31,379 nt of DNA. It comes from CAZWUK01 sp964636685. GTDB taxonomy: Bacteria > Bacillota > Clostridia > Christensenellales > CAG-138. The stretch lies in contig CAZWUK010000017.1 in NCBI GenBank assembly GCA_964636685.1, positions 1 through 31,379 of the forward strand, given 5' to 3'. Shown piece by piece: positions 1 through 8,044 of the stretch (positions are counted from its first letter, which is position 1; the number at the start of each line of letters is the position of its first letter). The position numbers and the translations under genes were made by a program. The notes under the pieces were generated by a model that saw only the letters and a program-made list of their open reading frames with translations, had not been told where the DNA came from and made no database searches.

Positions 1-1
1 A

Positions 2-82
2 TTGGATATCGAGCGCGACGCTGTCCCGGAGTACATCAAAAAGCGCATTGCTCACAGCTCGCGGAAAGCGGAGAGCGTGTGA
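2..82 (+). CDS. C-terminal fragment of an unidentified protein (partial)
   Basis: Only the last 26 codons are inside the window, ending in TGA at 80-82. The visible tail is charged (…EYIKKRIAHSSRKAESV) and carries no motif that allows identification. The frame is supported by its coupling to the next gene: the stop codon overlaps that gene's ATG in a TGATG arrangement. The two are therefore probably co-transcribed and translated together. Confidence 0.5.
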   Translation: MDIERDAVPEYIKKRIAHSSRKAESV

Positions 83-324
83 TGCGCTTAATAGGTGAAT
101 TGGTAAGTTGCTCTTTGCACGGCTTCGGACGAATTGTCGAGCAAACCGACGACTGCATTCGCATAGCGTTCTTTACAGACGGTGAAACCTGTCGGTTTCG
201 TCTGCCGCATTGTTTTCTAAAAGAGCTTGTTTTGGAAGATCCGCTCACACGATCCGTCTGGATAAAGGAAACTTCCGGGGAAACGGGTAAGTCATACGTC
301 CACCCTGATACGGATTTATTCTAG
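82..324 (+). CDS. Small SH3/Tudor-like beta-barrel protein (hypothetical)
   Basis: An 80-residue protein of unknown function. Residues from about 8 to 50 show the pattern HGFGRIV, then alternating hydrophobic strands, then FRLPHCFL. This resembles the small SH3/Tudor-like beta-barrel found at the C-terminus of some bacterial helicases and in small stand-alone Firmicutes proteins (HxxFGxGxI followed by F.FP..F). That assignment is by pattern only. I chose ATG 82, which overlaps the stop of the upstream gene (TGATG) and has the purine-rich GGAGAG upstream. An in-frame GTG at 79 is an alternative start. There is no signal peptide or membrane segment, so it is probably cytoplasmic. Its partner is likely the upstream gene, which is mostly outside the window. 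Confidence 0.55.
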   Translation: MRLIGELVSCSLHGFGRIVEQTDDCIRIAFFTDGETCRFRLPHCFLKELVLEDPLTRSVWIKETSGETGKSYVHPDTDLF

Positions 325-338
325 AACCCGGCAGCGGT

Positions 339-360
339 AAGCCGTTTTGCACCGGCTTTT
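339..360 (+). terminator. Weak hairpin between convergent genes
   Basis: AAGCCG (339-344) pairs with CGGCTT (353-358) around an 8-nt loop and runs into TTTTG. The stem is only 6 bp and the T tract is short. It lies between the convergent small SH3-like gene and the MgtC-family gene, so it could end the plus-strand transcript. Confidence 0.35.
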
Positions 361-375
361 GCGTCATCGCCTTGC

Positions 376-1065
376 TCAACCGATCTTCTCAATAAAATAA
401 ACGCCCGGGCACTCGGTCATCACCTCGATGGCCTTTTCGTGCGACCAATGGTTGGGAAGCTTCAACGAAAAGATCATGCCGGTCTTTGTACCCTCGCCGG
501 AGGTCATGCTTTCGCAGTCGTTGACAAAAATATCATTGTCTTTCGCGCGGCTCATGAAATCGGTCACGTTGGCGTCCTCTTGAAAAAAGACGAGTACGCG
601 AAGCCGATTGGTATGGGAAATGACCCGATTTTGCATCATCGCGCCGAAAAACATGGTGCAATACAGAATGGCGCATGCAAGAATTGCGGCAAAGTAATAG
701 CCGGCGCCGATCGCAAGCCCCATACAGGCCGTAACCCAAAGCCCTGCCGCCGTCGTCAGCCCCTTGATCTCGTGATAGCCTGTCACGATGATGGCGCCCG
801 CGCCAATAAAACCGATGCCGGAAACCACCTGCGCGCCAAGACGCGCCGGATCGCCGCCGAGCCGTTGTTGCAGCGCAATGCCGGTCATCATGACGATTGC
901 GCCCCCTACACACACCATGCTGTAGGTTCGAATACCGGCGGCGCGGCGCTTGCGCGTACGTTCATAGCCTAAAATGCCGCCGCACACGGCCGCAAGTATC
1001 ATCTTTGCTGCAACCTGCAGCAGTGAAATCTGTTGATAACCGATTAAATCCAGAAAAGTCTGCAT
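376..1065 (-). CDS. MgtC/SapB family membrane protein
   Basis: A 229-residue integral membrane protein. Residues about 15-145 contain the MgtC/SapB signature: an early GGxLGxERxxxxxxAGIRT segment (GGILGYERTRKRRAAGIRT), then SGIGFIGAGAI and KGLTTAAGLWVTACMGLAIGAGYY, with four to five hydrophobic segments. A soluble C-terminal region of about 80 residues follows, as in the longer members of the family. MgtC proteins are tied to growth at low magnesium and, in some pathogens, to inhibition of the F-type ATPase. Many Firmicutes members have no defined role, so I give no gene symbol. The gene lies 62 bp downstream of the flavodoxin-like gene but has its own good promoter, so it need not share that operon's regulation. 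I see no obvious Mg2+ leader, because the 5' untranslated region is only about 25 nt. Confidence 0.88.
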   Translation of the reverse strand: MQTFLDLIGYQQISLLQVAAKMILAAVCGGILGYERTRKRRAAGIRTYSMVCVGGAIVMMTGIALQQRLGGDPARLGAQVVSGIGFIGAGAIIVTGYHEIKGLTTAAGLWVTACMGLAIGAGYYFAAILACAILYCTMFFGAMMQNRVISHTNRLRVLVFFQEDANVTDFMSRAKDNDIFVNDCESMTSGEGTKTGMIFSLKLPNHWSHEKAIEVMTECPGVYFIEKIG

Positions 1066-1095
1066 GAAACCACCCCGATCTTGTGATAAACATAT

Positions 1096-1124
1096 ACTAT
1101 AGCAGGCGGCTTCCGATTCATCAA
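1096..1124 (-). promoter_or_regulatory. Promoter of the MgtC-family gene
   Basis: On the minus strand, TTGATG (1119-1124), a 17-nt spacer and TATAGT (1096-1101), with TG one base upstream of the -10 (extended -10). It sits just after the stop codon of the flavodoxin-like gene, about 30 bp before the MgtC-family start. Confidence 0.65.
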
Positions 1125-1127
1125 GCG

Positions 1128-2186
1128 CTATTTTTCCAAAATGGTATTTGTCATGCTGGCTCCAAATGACGCAGCCCGCTCCCGTATTCCGGGTAATTGC
1201 AGCAAGCTCCCGGGGTCGTTTGACGTCTCCAGCATTGCAAAATACGGCGGCAATATCATTCCCTTATTCAGGCAGAATCCGTCGAGCAGCTGCTTTGCTA
1301 CAATATCGGATCCGCTGTAACCGGATACAACCACCGCAAACACGTATTTTCGGCTGAGATCCGTCTTTAGGGCAAGCGCATTTAACCGGTTGATAAGCGC
1401 CGTAAAATTCGCGCTGAGCGCGTCGTTATAGTTTGGGCACAGCAACAGCACCCCGTCGGCAAGCGCGATCGCCGGAAAAACCTCCTGTGCCACAGAGCCG
1501 CCATAAAAGCAGGTAGACGTCTCAGCAAAATGAGCGCAGGTCTTATAGGAGCAGCCGTTGCAATCATAGATTCCGCCGCTGGCCAGAGAATACTCCTCCA
1601 CCTCCACTGCAACCGGCAACCCGCTGCGAACCAAATTGCCGAGCGCCATCGTATTGGAGCTTTTACGATTGGACGCATGCAGTGCGACAATGCGCGCGCG
1701 TTTCTTTTTCGGCGTCTCAAACAGGAGCAGCCGTTTGATAAGATCGCACGCCGAATCCCGGTATGCAAGCCCGACGTCCTCCTCGCGCAGATGCGACAAA
1801 ACAAAGAAGTTGCGCAGCGTGGCGGTTGCCTCGACCAGCGGCTTTCCCATGAACATACAGCCGGAAAGATTTGCCGCGAGAACAATCGTGCGCGCAATGT
1901 CCTTTGTGTAAAGCTCCGTCACGCCATCCACGAGCAGCGCGCCACAGGAGTTGAGGAATGCGCCGCTATACTTTCGCGTATGAATGAGAAATGCGTTCAG
2001 ACCGTCCGCCATTCCCCATCGGTCAACGGAGACGGCAAACAAAAGCCTGCTCTCTGTCAGATCGTAACGCACAAGATCGCGCGCAACCAGATGCGTCGCC
2101 TCGCAGCCTTCAAGCGCCGTATCCAATATTGCGTTCAGACGTGACGTCGCTCTGCCAAAGTGAATCACATAGACGCCGTTTTTCAC
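1128..2186 (-). CDS. NAD(P)H-dependent FMN reductase / iron-sulfur flavoprotein-like protein
   Basis: A 352-residue protein. Residues about 163-350 resemble the NADPH-dependent FMN reductase (flavodoxin-like) fold: ALHASNRKSSNTM fits the flavin-phosphate loop, followed by a CxxCxxxxC segment (C209, C212, C217, then C226) and ADGVLLLCPNYNDALSANF. The cysteine cluster sits where iron-sulfur flavoproteins carry theirs. Residues 1-160 are an extra domain with SGAFLNSCGALLVDGVTELYTKDIAR and GCMFMGKPLVEATATLRNF, which I cannot place with certainty. I chose GTG 2186 because it forms a 4-base GTGA overlap with the stop of the dehydrogenase-like gene and has GAGG upstream; an in-frame ATG at 2216 lies inside that gene. 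It is the last gene of the coupled trio. A redox role with flavin and possibly Fe-S is inferred; the substrate is unknown. Confidence 0.75.
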   Translation of the reverse strand: MKNGVYVIHFGRATSRLNAILDTALEGCEATHLVARDLVRYDLTESRLLFAVSVDRWGMADGLNAFLIHTRKYSGAFLNSCGALLVDGVTELYTKDIARTIVLAANLSGCMFMGKPLVEATATLRNFFVLSHLREEDVGLAYRDSACDLIKRLLLFETPKKKRARIVALHASNRKSSNTMALGNLVRSGLPVAVEVEEYSLASGGIYDCNGCSYKTCAHFAETSTCFYGGSVAQEVFPAIALADGVLLLCPNYNDALSANFTALINRLNALALKTDLSRKYVFAVVVSGYSGSDIVAKQLLDGFCLNKGMILPPYFAMLETSNDPGSLLQLPGIRERAASFGASMTNTILEK

Positions 2187-3112
2187 AACCGCACCTCGCA
2201 AAGACTCGCATAGCATTTTTGCAGCCGCTCGGCCAGCAACGGCGGCAGATTCGGAATCCGTTCGAGCACCCTGCCCTGCGGCGTCAGGCGTGAGCGACAG
2301 CCGAAATACACATCGCCGCCGACCGGCACCGCCGCATCATGCCACGCGCCGCGAATGGCACGCAGTATCGTTACCGCGCCGGACGAAAGCGCCGGAGCAA
2401 TATACGGTTTGAAGCCTGTTTCCCTTACGGCAAGATTGGCGACGATCACACGCTGCGTCAGAGCGGCGGACAGTGCGTCGTCATAGTCTCCGTCAACCGC
2501 GTTTGCCGCGACAAGTCCCGCGCCATGCGGCCCGAAGACCCGTACCTTGATCGGGTCAATTCCCAGCTCTGCAGCGGCATACGCAGCTCTTGCCTGCATC
2601 ACGCCAAGGCCGCAGCCCATGATTTGCTCCAAAGCAAGCCCGCCCCCGTCAAACGCTCCGTCTTCTGTTCGATTGCTTTCCAGATAAACATAGCGTGCAA
2701 GCAGATCCACCGGATCCGCCACCTGACAAAACAGCCCCGTAAAATGCTTTTCTCTTGCAGAACGGGCATAAGCGCGAAGCATTTCCTTATTTTCCGCCAG
2801 CTGTTCCATACGTACATCTACTTGCGTACCGATTGGCGGAACGCCGCGCGATGCGCAAAAAACCAGAATGTCGCAATCGAAAACAGACTCATAGGCAACA
2901 CGCCGGATTTCAGGGAGCGCCTTTCCGTCTTCCAAAGCCAATATCTGATTGTATTCCATCTCGCAGCGCTTACAGCGATTTTCATCGGGATCATAGACGC
3001 CGATAACGGACAGCTCCGTGCCAAGCAGCTTTAAGCCTGTCAGCAGCGTCATTCCGACGTCGCCCAGACCGACCAGATGCAGCGACAGCGGTCGGCTCTG
3101 AAGAAGTCTCAT
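2183..3112 (-). CDS. Lactate/malate dehydrogenase-like Rossmann protein
   Basis: A 309-residue protein, close to the usual 310-320 of lactate/malate dehydrogenases. The N-terminus has the glycine-rich nucleotide loop GLGDVG (15-20), and D41 ends the second strand as in NAD-specific enzymes. VADPVD (131-136) matches the family's NPVD segment. FGPHGAG places H196 at the catalytic histidine, and GCGLGVMQARAAYAAAELGI matches the GxxLDxxR helix. The active-site loop (VPPIGTQVDVRMEQLAENK) differs from canonical lactate dehydrogenase, so the substrate cannot be inferred. I chose ATG 3112, which overlaps the preceding stop codon as ATGA and has GGAGG 8 bases upstream. Translational coupling to the 1582-residue protein and to the flavodoxin-like gene suggests one shared pathway. 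Confidence 0.8.
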   Translation of the reverse strand: MRLLQSRPLSLHLVGLGDVGMTLLTGLKLLGTELSVIGVYDPDENRCKRCEMEYNQILALEDGKALPEIRRVAYESVFDCDILVFCASRGVPPIGTQVDVRMEQLAENKEMLRAYARSAREKHFTGLFCQVADPVDLLARYVYLESNRTEDGAFDGGGLALEQIMGCGLGVMQARAAYAAAELGIDPIKVRVFGPHGAGLVAANAVDGDYDDALSAALTQRVIVANLAVRETGFKPYIAPALSSGAVTILRAIRGAWHDAAVPVGGDVYFGCRSRLTPQGRVLERIPNLPPLLAERLQKCYASLCEVRL

Positions 3113-6100
3113 ATGCTTTTCCTCCGATATTGCCGGTACAGTTGTTGTATGTCGTCCTGCAAATACTCGCTTGCAAGCGCGTCCGGGTCGCAGCAAACAT
3201 GTGCGCCGCGATCCGGTTGTCGTGGATCTGAGAGCGCCTGCGACAATCGTGAGATCGTCAATTCGGTATGCTCCGTCTCGAGATGTCCCTTCTCCAGCGC
3301 CTGAAATAACGCGCGCGTATTCTCCAGCGCCGTCAGCGACAGATCGAAAACCGCCTCCTCCGACGAACCGCGAATATAGGTTGGGAGTTTATATGGAAGC
3401 ACCATATTGATTGCGTGCAGCGTTTCCGTTTCGCCGTTCTTTCTTGCTATGCTGTCGCCGCCGACAAACGGCGTCATGAGCGATTCGGTAAACCAGTATC
3501 GCATATTGGGGATCTCATATGCCGCGATTACCGTACGGCCGAGCGACGTCATAATATCGCGTCCCCGCCCGGAGAGGATGCCAACGATCACCTGTGCGAT
3601 CTCTACCCTCTCCTGCCGGAAGATCGGCTCCAGCTGTTCAAACCGATATGCGTTGTGCATCACATCGTCCACAAGCAGCACCGGTCTGCCGAAGGAACGG
3701 AGCATGCGCACCTGCGCCGCCAACGGTGCGTAATTTGGGTATTCGGTGATGGCAAAGTTCTGAACATCCGCATCAAAAACCTTTTCCACATGCAGCGTTT
3801 TGGTGACGGTGTTGGGAACGATCACCTCTGACAGTACCTTGCCGTAGGGGACGCAAAGAAACGGCCCCAGCGCGCCGGAATCCGATCGTTGCTGCGCCAC
3901 CCCGTTCGCCTTTCGAATCCGGCGAATCAGCGTCTGATTCATCATCTCCGTGTCAAACGCCAGCACCAGCTGCCCCGGATACAGATTGCAAAGTGCCTTT
4001 TTCAGATTATCCCGTCCGGCGCGCACCGCGCAAACGACCTCCGGGCGCGAACGATAGGGCATCTTGATGGTCATCAACAGATCCTGCAGCAGCACGATCG
4101 GCGCGCGCATGTCGCAAACCAGCGCGCGACCGTCTGTATCCGGAACGGGGAGAAAGCCAAAGCGCGTCAATTCATGCGCAAGCGGATCGCCGTTTTCCTG
4201 CGTCAAATACAGGGAAAACGTATGGTCGTCCGTGAGCGTCTTGGCGAGCATCTCCGCTGTCAGCATGCGAAGCGCTTCAAACGGCGCCTCCGGCTTTACG
4301 CAAACGCCGTCCAGCATGAGTATTTTCCCCGAGGTGCATTTTCTCACACGTTCCGCCGTCAGGCGATCCCCGAGCACCTCCAGCAAAGCGTCGCTGTTGA
4401 CGCTGCGTGCCGTCATCGCGCCAAGCGCCGTATTCTGCTCGGTATCCTGTAAAAGAACAGCGTAGCCGCTTCCCGTCCCGAGCACATGGCGACAGCCATC
4501 GGAAAACCCCGGCGAAAACTCGTCAAGCGCCGGCGCATACTCCCGTAATAGCGGCAGATGCAGTCGTTCCGGCTTCAATACGCTCTTAAACTGCGGCGTT
4601 CTGACATAAAGCGCGTTTTTTCTGATAAACGACTCTGCGATGGGATCGACCATCGAGGAAACCTCCCGATTTCGATCGATGTCCTCTCGGATACGTGTGG
4701 AGCTGATCTCCTCATAATAGGTCGGCAGCTTCAGCGTGAATACTTTACCTGAAATATAATCCCGCGGGTCAAACTGTTCTGTGCCGGCTTCTTCGTTTCT
4801 GGAAAATACAATGTGATCGAATTGGCAGGCGGCGCCGTTTTTTGCATAGGCGGATGCGTTTCTAATAACGTCGCTGCCCGCGACAAGGTAGAGTTGTCTG
4901 TCTGAAAAGAGCTCCTTTAAAGCGGCAAGATCGGAGGCGTTGGCGAGGTTGACGGGAATGTCGTCCGGAAAAAGATAGACGTCGAAACAGTCTGCGACAG
5001 ACAAAGCCGCAATTCTTCTGCGCAGAAGCTTTGGTTGAGTACGCTTTGACCATGAAAATTCGTCAACGGCAAGATAGACCTCCATCCCAAGCTCGCGGAT
5101 CTGCTCAGCAATGCGCTTGTGCCCCGCCGAAAACGGGTCAAACGTTCCCGGAAAGAACGCGACGGCGTCCCGTTCTCGAAACGCGTACGGCGGCAATTCG
5201 ATCTCGCAGTCAATGGCGGTACGATAGACGCGGTTGAGCATCGCCGTCGTATTCATCAGGGAAACGCCGTCCTCCGGCTGGGCGCACAACAGCGTATACA
5301 GCTTCTTTACCGTCAAAGCGAGCAGCTGCTGACGCACGCCGAGATTGATTTCTTCCTTTGAGAGTACGTCGCGGCATAGAACCGTCAGAGCGGTGCGCGA
5401 TACCTCCGCGTCAAAATGCGCGAGGCCGGAAAACAGCAGTCCGAGGATCGGTACGGCTTTGTCCTCCCAGACCCCGCGTACGCAATGCGTGCCCAAGACG
5501 GCGCCGAGCGCGGAAAGCGCAGCGCGCGCAGCGCGGAAATTTTCCGAACGTACGTAGGATTCAAGCAGATGAATCCCTTCCAGCTCCTCCGCCTGCGGAA
5601 GCATTGCCAGTAGCGTGCCGAGCGTCGGCGGGATATACCGTGAAAACTCCGCGCGAGAAGTTTCGAGTCCGCGAATCAGATCGACCGCGATCTCATTCAT
5701 CTGATCGGCAGACAGGATCGGCGCAACATTGACCAGCGCCACCCCGGCAGCATAGCGCACAGGCAAATGCTCCTCTACCAGCAGCAGATTGGACAGGTGC
5801 ATCGCCGTATGGAACGCATCCTCACGGTTTTGCTGTGCAATCTGCGTCAAAAGATCGATGTTTGCGATCTTAACGCTCCAGTGTACGCTGTTTTTCAGAT
5901 TCTCCAAATAGAGTTCGGAGACTGGACGCGAACAACGCAAATCATCCCTGTCCTGCCCAGCAAGATCGCAGCAGCGCCGCAGCAGATATGCCTGCGCTGT
6001 ATTTTGGGGCGCCGCAATGGATTTGAGCGGCTTGGATAAAGAAACGCGCGCTGCCGGGCATGCCTCCAGGAGATAGCGTAAAGCATTGAGCGCGCTCACA

Positions 6101-7857
6101 GCAAAATACGCCGTATCGCTTGACGCCATCCGCAGCGCCGCAGCCGCTGCTTGCGCGATCGCCTCACGGTCAAGCAGCGCGGGCGGGATATGTGGCACAC
6201 AATCCAGCAGCACGCATATTTCCTGCTCGGAAACGCTTGAAAAGCAGGCCATTAGATCCGCAAAATACCACAGCGCATCCTCTTGCTTGCAATGTGCAAA
6301 TACGCTTTCTGCAACTATCTTGAGTGAATTTTGGATTCGCTCGGTATGCTTTGCGTCATTCTGCCACCCCGGGCGCAGCAGCTTCTGAAGATGTTCGTCC
6401 CACAGCGCACGCGCCTGTAGCAGCATCTCCGAAAGCGTCGGGGCAACCGCGTCCGCCGGTACGTTCTGCGGCAATTCCTTCCGGTATTGCAGTCCGCTGT
6501 TTGCAAGAATTTTCCCCATGAACCACGCCGCCTGCCGCCGAACGTCGCTTTCGTGATGCGCCAGCAGCTCATAAAGAAAATCCAGCGTACGGTTCTTGTG
6601 ATCGCGCCGCATGTATGTAACATATTCAGAAAGCAGCGTAAGATAGGTTCGGATACTGTCCAAGTTCTTCTCTGCGCGCGCACGCTCTAAAATCCGGTCA
6701 AAGGACGCGCTGGAATCGATCATGTCGGTCACGACAAGATGATGCCCGATCGACATCCGAAGCAGCGCGCGGTATGCTTCTTCTTTTGTAAGAAGGGTCG
6801 GATATTCTTGCACACGTACCGTCGTTTTTCTAGCATCGAAGCCCACATTCGCCCCGCGTGAAACGAGATAATCCTCAAAATCGCGCAATTTGCAATAAAC
6901 GCGCTGGTAGCGTCTTGCTTTCTCCGGCGTCATATCGGCAAGTTTTTCAAAAATTATATCCCGCGCAGCGTGCAGCGTATGGATCTCCACTTGCTCCCGT
7001 CCATCCTGCATGCGTCTGCCTCTTACGAGAAAGTCCGAATAGATCAGGATCAGAGACGCCGCCGGCAGATTTTCAAACTCGAGATCCCAAGTGGAATGGT
7101 TTGCCGCAACATGTGCGATAGCAGTCAGACCGTGCCGCAGCAGATAATCATTGGTATAAAAATAATGCAGATACGGAATCCTCGCCACGTCGTCGCCGCG
7201 ACAGCCAAATTTCCCAATATCATGCGAGAGCGCCGCGGCGCTCACCAGCGCAACATCCACAGGAACACCCACGCGAACGGCCTCCCGACCCAGGTGCAAC
7301 GCCATCCGATGTACGCCCGCCACATGTGAAAGCGGATCGAACGGCATGATCTCCCGTCCGATTCTCAGCAGTTCCGGGTAATGCTCCGCCTGAATCGCGG
7401 CGACAAACTTGACGTACTCTCCGGCAATACGACTCTCTGCATATTCTTCCTTGGTTAAGAACGGCAAATCGGTCAGCGGATCCTCTTTGCGAAGCAGGCG
7501 CTCCTGCCGCAGCATCTCCTTTAATACTGCCAGATAGAACGAGATCCTTGGATCTTCTGTAGCGGTATTAGCAGTGGAGTCCGGAAACAATTGTGCTGTA
7601 ATCGCGTCGTAAACCGTATGCAGCTCCATCGCCGGACGATCTTTCCAATGCGCCTGGAACAGCGGCGTCAGCAGTTGCAGGGTATCCCGGCAAACGGCGT
7701 CGCCGCGCAGCGGCATCTGTGCGGCCGCTGCGGAAAAGTTTTTGCGCAAAAGCAGCTCCGCCAGCGCCTTCCGCTCGGCTGCGTCACGAAGATGCAGCGC
7801 TTCCGGCAAAGACTGCTCCAACCGTAAAAAAGCGGCAAAACGGCTGTTGTCCTCCAT
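3109..7857 (-). CDS. Giant multidomain protein: HD - helical repeats - NadD-like - GNAT-like - phosphoribosyltransferase-like
   Basis: A 1582-residue cytoplasmic protein. Residues about 170-330 form an HD phosphohydrolase-like domain (H178, H212-D213 in SHDIGKFG, later NHS at 253-255). About 400-870 is all-helical and HEAT-like. About 898-1087 is a nicotinate-mononucleotide adenylyltransferase-like domain, with GTFDPFSAGH (904-913), VAGSD (992-996) and ISSTRIR (1051-1057). About 1110-1250 looks GNAT-like. About 1290-1490 is phosphoribosyltransferase-like, with VLLVDDVMHNAYRF (1393-1406) at the PRPP-loop position. NadD and the HD protein YqeK are neighbours or fusions in other Firmicutes, but this arrangement is far larger. 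I chose ATG 7857 because GGAGG lies 4 bases upstream; the frame is open 14 codons further. It leads the trio with the dehydrogenase-like and flavodoxin-like genes. Cofactor or nucleotide salvage is an inference only. Confidence 0.85.
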   Translation of the reverse strand: MEDNSRFAAFLRLEQSLPEALHLRDAAERKALAELLLRKNFSAAAAQMPLRGDAVCRDTLQLLTPLFQAHWKDRPAMELHTVYDAITAQLFPDSTANTATEDPRISFYLAVLKEMLRQERLLRKEDPLTDLPFLTKEEYAESRIAGEYVKFVAAIQAEHYPELLRIGREIMPFDPLSHVAGVHRMALHLGREAVRVGVPVDVALVSAAALSHDIGKFGCRGDDVARIPYLHYFYTNDYLLRHGLTAIAHVAANHSTWDLEFENLPAASLILIYSDFLVRGRRMQDGREQVEIHTLHAARDIIFEKLADMTPEKARRYQRVYCKLRDFEDYLVSRGANVGFDARKTTVRVQEYPTLLTKEEAYRALLRMSIGHHLVVTDMIDSSASFDRILERARAEKNLDSIRTYLTLLSEYVTYMRRDHKNRTLDFLYELLAHHESDVRRQAAWFMGKILANSGLQYRKELPQNVPADAVAPTLSEMLLQARALWDEHLQKLLRPGWQNDAKHTERIQNSLKIVAESVFAHCKQEDALWYFADLMACFSSVSEQEICVLLDCVPHIPPALLDREAIAQAAAAALRMASSDTAYFAVSALNALRYLLEACPAARVSLSKPLKSIAAPQNTAQAYLLRRCCDLAGQDRDDLRCSRPVSELYLENLKNSVHWSVKIANIDLLTQIAQQNREDAFHTAMHLSNLLLVEEHLPVRYAAGVALVNVAPILSADQMNEIAVDLIRGLETSRAEFSRYIPPTLGTLLAMLPQAEELEGIHLLESYVRSENFRAARAALSALGAVLGTHCVRGVWEDKAVPILGLLFSGLAHFDAEVSRTALTVLCRDVLSKEEINLGVRQQLLALTVKKLYTLLCAQPEDGVSLMNTTAMLNRVYRTAIDCEIELPPYAFRERDAVAFFPGTFDPFSAGHKRIAEQIRELGMEVYLAVDEFSWSKRTQPKLLRRRIAALSVADCFDVYLFPDDIPVNLANASDLAALKELFSDRQLYLVAGSDVIRNASAYAKNGAACQFDHIVFSRNEEAGTEQFDPRDYISGKVFTLKLPTYYEEISSTRIREDIDRNREVSSMVDPIAESFIRKNALYVRTPQFKSVLKPERLHLPLLREYAPALDEFSPGFSDGCRHVLGTGSGYAVLLQDTEQNTALGAMTARSVNSDALLEVLGDRLTAERVRKCTSGKILMLDGVCVKPEAPFEALRMLTAEMLAKTLTDDHTFSLYLTQENGDPLAHELTRFGFLPVPDTDGRALVCDMRAPIVLLQDLLMTIKMPYRSRPEVVCAVRAGRDNLKKALCNLYPGQLVLAFDTEMMNQTLIRRIRKANGVAQQRSDSGALGPFLCVPYGKVLSEVIVPNTVTKTLHVEKVFDADVQNFAITEYPNYAPLAAQVRMLRSFGRPVLLVDDVMHNAYRFEQLEPIFRQERVEIAQVIVGILSGRGRDIMTSLGRTVIAAYEIPNMRYWFTESLMTPFVGGDSIARKNGETETLHAINMVLPYKLPTYIRGSSEEAVFDLSLTALENTRALFQALEKGHLETEHTELTISRLSQALSDPRQPDRGAHVCCDPDALASEYLQDDIQQLYRQYRRKSI

Positions 7858-7884
7858 GGTTCCTCCAATTGTTCGGATAAAAAT

Positions 7885-7913
7885 ATTATATAACGGCAAC
7901 TGTAAAATGAAAA
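7885..7913 (-). promoter_or_regulatory. Promoter of the giant-protein operon
   Basis: On the minus strand, TTTTCA (7908-7913), a 17-nt spacer and a perfect TATAAT (7885-7890), about 28 bp upstream of the chosen ATG. The -35 overlaps an inverted repeat, TGAAAA (7908-7913) with TTTTCA (7922-7927). Confidence 0.7.
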
Positions 7914-7943
7914 CACAGCGCTTTTCATTTTTTTATGAAAGCG
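7908..7943. promoter_or_regulatory. Overlapping inverted repeats in a divergent promoter region
   Basis: TGAAAA (7908-7913) and TTTTCA (7922-7927) form one dyad. CGCTTTTCAT (7919-7928) and ATGAAAGCG (7935-7943), with one extra T and a T6 loop, form a second that shares an arm with the first. They lie at the -35 of the giant-protein operon and about 100 bp upstream of the divergent DUF4405 gene. An operator role is inferred. Confidence 0.35.
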
Positions 7944-8044
7944 ACGCTCCAGTTTGCCGTAAATATGTCATAATTGAACCATACAATACCATTTTTAGAA
8001 CAAAACCGTCTGTTATATTCTGTAAAAACGGTAAAGAGGTCATT

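Noticed and set aside
3109..7857. HD domain read as a CRISPR Cas3-type or anti-phage nuclease
   Set aside because: There is no helicase, no other cas gene and no repeat array. The NadD-like and phosphoribosyltransferase-like parts point to nucleotide chemistry.
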